Below, one piece after another: positions 59,542-64,000 of a DNA stretch of 64,000 bases. Both the position numbers and the translations under genes were made by a program. This DNA is from Caballeronia sordidicola. GTDB taxonomy: Bacteria > Pseudomonadota > Gammaproteobacteria > Burkholderiales > Burkholderiaceae. The notes beneath the pieces were generated by a model. That model made no database searches and was not told the DNA's origin. It saw only the letters and a program-made list of their open reading frames with translations. The DNA is taken from positions 83,792 to 147,791 of the forward strand of contig NZ_MTHB01000275.1 of the NCBI RefSeq assembly GCF_002220365.1. Direction: 5' to 3'. Each line of letters begins with the position of its first letter. The first letter of the stretch is position 1.

Positions 59542-60846
59542 TTAGGCGACTTTCTCCTCGAAGAACTGCTCATCTTCGGTCGAACCGTGCAACGCGGTCG
59601 TCGATGCGTCCTTTTCAACAGCCTGCGTCACTGCATCGAAGTAGCCTGTTCCCACTTCACGCTGATGCTTCACTGCGGTGAAACCCTTCTCAGCCGCTGC
59701 GAACTCCGCTTCCTGCATCTCGACGAACGCGCTCATCTGGTTGCGTGCATAGCCGTGCGCGAGGTTGAACATCGAGTAATTCAGCGCATGGAAACCGGCC
59801 AGCGTGATGAACTGGAACTTATAGCCCATCGAGCCAAGCTCTTTCTGGAATTTGGCGATAGTCGCGTCGTCCAGGTTCTTCTTCCAGTTGAACGACGGCG
59901 AGCAGTTGTACGAGAGCAGCTTGCCCGGGAATTCGCGATGAATCGCTTCGGCAAACTTCTTCGCGTACGCCAGATCCGGCTTGCCCGTCTCGCACCAGAT
60001 CATGTCGGCATACGGCGCGTAGGCGAGGCCACGCGACACGGCTTGTTCCAGGCCCGGCTTCGTGCGGAAGAAACCTTCCACCGTACGCTCGCCGGTCAGG
60101 AACGGCCGGTCGTTTTCATCGACATCCGATGTCACCAGATCCGCCGCTTCCGCGTCGGTGCGGGCGAGCAGAATGGTCCGCGTACCGGAAACGTCAGCCG
60201 CAAGACGCGCGGCCGTGAGTTTCGCAACGTTTTCGCGCGTCGGCACCAGCACCTTGCCGCCCATGTGCCCACATTTCTTCACCGATGCCAACTGATCTTC
60301 GAAGTGCACGCCTGCGGCGCCGGCTTCGATCATCGCCTTCATCAGTTCGAACGCGTTCAGCACGCCGCCGAAACCAGCCTCAGCGTCCGCCACGATCGGC
60401 TGGAAGAAGTCGAGATACCCTTCATCGCCGGGATTCTTGCCTTCGGACCACTGGATCTGATCGGCACGCGTGAGCGTGTTGTTGATGCGCTTGACCACCA
60501 GCGGCACCGAATTCGCCGGATACAGCGATTGATCCGGATACATCTCGCCGGCAACGTTCGCGTCTCCCGCCACTTGCCAACCGGACAAGTAGATCGCTTT
60601 CAAACCGGCCTTGACCTGTTGCATGGCCTGATTGCCGGTCAGTGCGCCGAGGGCGTTGACGAACGGCTCTTCATGAATCGATGCCCACAGCTTCTCCGCA
60701 CCCCGTTTCGCCAGCGTGTGCTCGACCGGCACCGAACCGCGCAGCCGCACGACGTCGTCGGCGGTGTAGCTTCGCTTGATGCCCTTCCAGCGCGAATCCG
60801 TGTCCCATTGCTTCTGGAGTTCCTGAGCTTGTTGTTGGCGCGACAT
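59542..60846 (-). CDS. aceA: Isocitrate lyase
   Basis: First enzyme of the glyoxylate shunt, splitting isocitrate into succinate and glyoxylate. 434 residues, the standard length of the short bacterial form. KKCGHMGGKVLVPTREN near residue 190 is the active-site cysteine loop. The start, MSRQQQAQELQKQWDTDSRW, and GWQVAGDANVAGEMYPDQSL are typical, as is YNCSPSFNWKKNLDD. It is preceded by an AT-rich leader of about 380 bases likely to hold a regulated promoter. Confidence 0.97.
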   Translation of the reverse strand: MSRQQQAQELQKQWDTDSRWKGIKRSYTADDVVRLRGSVPVEHTLAKRGAEKLWASIHEEPFVNALGALTGNQAMQQVKAGLKAIYLSGWQVAGDANVAGEMYPDQSLYPANSVPLVVKRINNTLTRADQIQWSEGKNPGDEGYLDFFQPIVADAEAGFGGVLNAFELMKAMIEAGAAGVHFEDQLASVKKCGHMGGKVLVPTRENVAKLTAARLAADVSGTRTILLARTDAEAADLVTSDVDENDRPFLTGERTVEGFFRTKPGLEQAVSRGLAYAPYADMIWCETGKPDLAYAKKFAEAIHREFPGKLLSYNCSPSFNWKKNLDDATIAKFQKELGSMGYKFQFITLAGFHALNYSMFNLAHGYARNQMSAFVEMQEAEFAAAEKGFTAVKHQREVGTGYFDAVTQAVEKDASTTALHGSTEDEQFFEEKVA

Positions 60847-61150
60847 GGCGTTTCTCCTTTGATTACCTGACTAATGACTAATGGTTGGTCGTCTGGTTGA
60901 GCAATCGAAAAGTCTTGGTGCTTCTGGTTGCCCAACTCTTATATAAGAGTCTAGGGAAAGGAGAGTCGCGGAGCCAGTCGTTTAGCGAAGTTTTGGAATA
61001 TAAATTCTCGTTTTAAATCAATGGATTGAAATTGATATTTCACAATATAAAATTGTCTTTCCTATGCTGAGATGACGAAACTTGTGCCATGCACCAACAA
61101 TTTCGTGCCACAGAAAGTCTTTCCACATTGTGAAATTCAGGGCGTGGACG
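60847..61150 (-). promoter_or_regulatory. aceA upstream region with repeated ATTTCACAAT sites
   Basis: A 304-base AT-rich region with no gene. ATTTCACAAT occurs at 61037-61046 and its reverse complement at 61127-61136, with a related ACAATTTC at 61097. A short dyad GAAAT-4-ATTTC (about 61028-61041) overlaps the first site. These are candidate operators for control of the glyoxylate shunt; the regulator is not known. Confidence 0.4.
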
Positions 61151-61182
61151 AAAAAAAACCGACGCACGAAGCATCGGTTTTC
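61151..61182 (-). terminator. Terminator of rhlE
   Basis: A stem with one mismatch, followed on the minus strand by eight T; 44 bases after the rhlE stop. Confidence 0.75.
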
Positions 61183-61225
61183 TTTTTGCTGGCACGCAAG
61201 AAACGCGCGCCGCACTCTTTACGAC

Positions 61226-62902
<1,677 letters not shown>

Positions 62903-63426
62903 GTCTTTCCTTGAAACGGGGAATAAGGCGTGTGGCGCCAATCGGCATACCCAAGTCGTCAGATTCAGCGAGCAAAGAAGCAGCGAGCAAATCGAAAAAC
63001 GGGGGCAGCTCGCAACAATAAAGGCGAGCTTTTCGTTAGAAGCTGTATCGGATTCGACAGGCCGAGGTGGCGTTGTCGTCAGCCTGATGCATGATCGGCC
63101 GCGAAAGGCCTAGCAGGGAGGGGACAGTTTCTAAACTGGATTGGAGCAAAACGCTACGAGGCGCCGCGCTGCGCGGGTTGAATCAGCTAATGAATCGACT
63201 AAAACCATCAATTCACCCGGTTACAGTGAAGCGCAGGCAACAGTATAGCGGCAATTGTTGCGCTGCGCCAGATTTTAAGACAGTTTGATTCAAAGTGCAG
63301 TTTTGCGGGGGAGGGGAATTTGCCTACACGGTTGCATGGTCCATCTCGCCTATCTTTTGATAAAGCGCCGAGAGGCACTCAAATAGCGGCCGCTCAGACG
63401 GCGCCCCGCGCTGGCCCGCCCGGGTT
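62903..63426. other. Long region upstream of rhlE
   Basis: 524 bases with no supportable gene; it separates rhlE from the ACBP gene that precedes it on the same strand. It may include a long rhlE 5' leader. Confidence 0.45.
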
Positions 63427-63705
63427 TCACGCCGAGGCGCCGCTTTTCAGCGATTCCACCAGCCCGATATATTGCTGCTTTGCGGTGTCCTGCGGCGTGC
63501 CCGCGAGTGCGCCCCACGCGTCGTATTTGTATTTGCCCGCGATGTCGGCGAAACCCGGCTTGTCGCCCTGCACATCGCCCAGGCTCGCTTGCTTGTAGAG
63601 CGCGTAGAGGCGCAGCAGCGTCAAATTACCCGGACGTTCGGACAATTCCTTGACGTCCGCCTGGGCAAGCGCAAATTGCGCGTCGAGTTCGTTGGTTCCG
63701 CTCAT
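63427..63705 (-). CDS. Acyl-CoA-binding protein (ACBP-like)
   Basis: A 92-residue cytosolic helical-bundle protein that binds long-chain acyl-CoA. DAQFALAQADVKELSERPGN and LYALYKQASLGDVQGDKPGF are the first helices, and AGKYKYDAWGALAG is the ACBP signature. ACBPs are universal in eukaryotes and sporadic in bacteria, where Burkholderia is one of the better known holders. Start at 63705 with GGAGA five bases upstream. No neighbour in fatty acid metabolism is adjacent. Confidence 0.92.
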   Translation of the reverse strand: MSGTNELDAQFALAQADVKELSERPGNLTLLRLYALYKQASLGDVQGDKPGFADIAGKYKYDAWGALAGTPQDTAKQQYIGLVESLKSGASA

Positions 63706-63902
63706 TCGATTCTCCGGACATGCTGATTGAGGACCATCGATCATAGCAAGCCGGTTGCGCAAGCTTGTCGAGGGTTTCTTCCAGAATTCCCCGGGCTCAG
63801 GGCCCGATCCGGCACGAGCGGGCATTATCCGCGCGGCGCTCGCCGCCTAACGGGTCAAGCGTTACCACGGCTCACGTTACGTCACGCATTACAATAGCTG
63901 CC

Positions 63903-64000
63903 ATGACACGTACCGTTTTGCTCGCCCTCGATACCTCGACCGAATTCTGCTCGGCCGCGCTGCTGATCGCCGACCCGACGGCGGCAGGCGCGGCCGCCGC
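63903..64000 (+). CDS. tsaB: tRNA threonylcarbamoyladenosine biosynthesis protein TsaB, 3' end outside window
   Basis: Only the first 32 codons are visible: MTRTVLLALDTSTEFCSAAL. The pattern of strand, LDTST and hydrophobic second strand is that of TsaB, a partner of TsaD in making t6A on tRNAs. A TACAAT (63890-63895) lies only 7 bases before the start, so the transcript may have a very short leader. Divergent from the ACBP gene. Confidence 0.8.
   Translation, partial: MTRTVLLALDTSTEFCSAALLIADPTAAGAAA

Noticed and set aside
59587..60870. 427-residue plus-strand frame opposite aceA
   Set aside because: Long only because of codon bias; aceA carries the intact isocitrate lyase signature.

Overview
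The window is a GC-rich beta-proteobacterial chromosome segment, almost certainly Burkholderiaceae (Paraburkholderia, Caballeronia or Burkholderia). I base this on recognised gene orders (trpS-methyltransferase-dapA-bamC-MBL; lplT-DUF883; lpxH-ppiB-ppiA; fabI divergent from yejABEF and an NlpC/P60 gene; aceA and aceB about 2.7 kb apart) and on protein sequences typical of that family. No database search was run. Most of it is conserved housekeeping DNA, with one small accessory patch at about 12.5-15.7 kb.

Layout. 1-5.5 kb (+): M50 protease (cut by the window edge), trpS, a methyltransferase, dapA, bamC and an MBL hydrolase. 5.6-12.3 kb: Ala/Ser-rich lipoprotein, ribosomal oxygenase divergent from slyD, an exported phosphoesterase-like protein, mutS. 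12.4-15.7 kb: a decayed two-gene unit (TPR-like protein plus HEPN protein, each with a -1 frameshift) abutting an IS110-family element. The element's transposase lies at the 5' side, and its long 3' non-coding end folds into nested hairpins, as expected of an IS1111-type bridge RNA. 15.8-24 kb: DUF883 protein, lplT, suhB, trmJ, cysE, lpxH, ppiB, ppiA and a TPR protein. 24.4-31.6 kb (+): cysS, an AlkA-type glycosylase with a very basic N-terminal extension, accA, tilS, lysC, tRNA-Ser(GCT). 31.7-36.7 kb: XRE regulator with a perfect operator-like dyad, SnoaL-like protein, OB-fold protein, winged-helix regulator, membrane protein and two tandem exported Pro/His-rich paralogues.

36.8-44.4 kb: fabI, the yejABEF peptide importer, an NlpC/P60 hydrolase. 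44.9-49.6 kb: a translationally coupled three-gene molybdenum hydroxylase with a [2Fe-2S] subunit and a triheme lipoprotein cytochrome. 49.6-53.0 kb: patatin-like lipoprotein, gltX, tRNA-Ala(GGC), tRNA-Glu(TTC), tRNA-Asp(GTC). 53.2-64 kb: GNAT, AraC regulator, gamma-glutamylcyclotransferase-like protein, aceB, haloacid dehalogenase, LysR regulator, universal stress protein, aceA, rhlE, an acyl-CoA-binding protein, and the first codons of tsaB.

Functional links: translation genes recur (trpS, gltX, cysS, tilS, trmJ, tsaB, four tRNAs, a ribosomal oxygenase), as do envelope genes (bamC, lpxH, lplT, fabI, accA, NlpC/P60). aceA and aceB make up the glyoxylate shunt. The most unusual items are the broken TPR-HEPN pair with the IS110 element beside it, the putative bridge RNA, the shared 15-base element at the same distance upstream of both Pro/His-rich paralogues, and the histone-tail-like extension on the DNA glycosylase.
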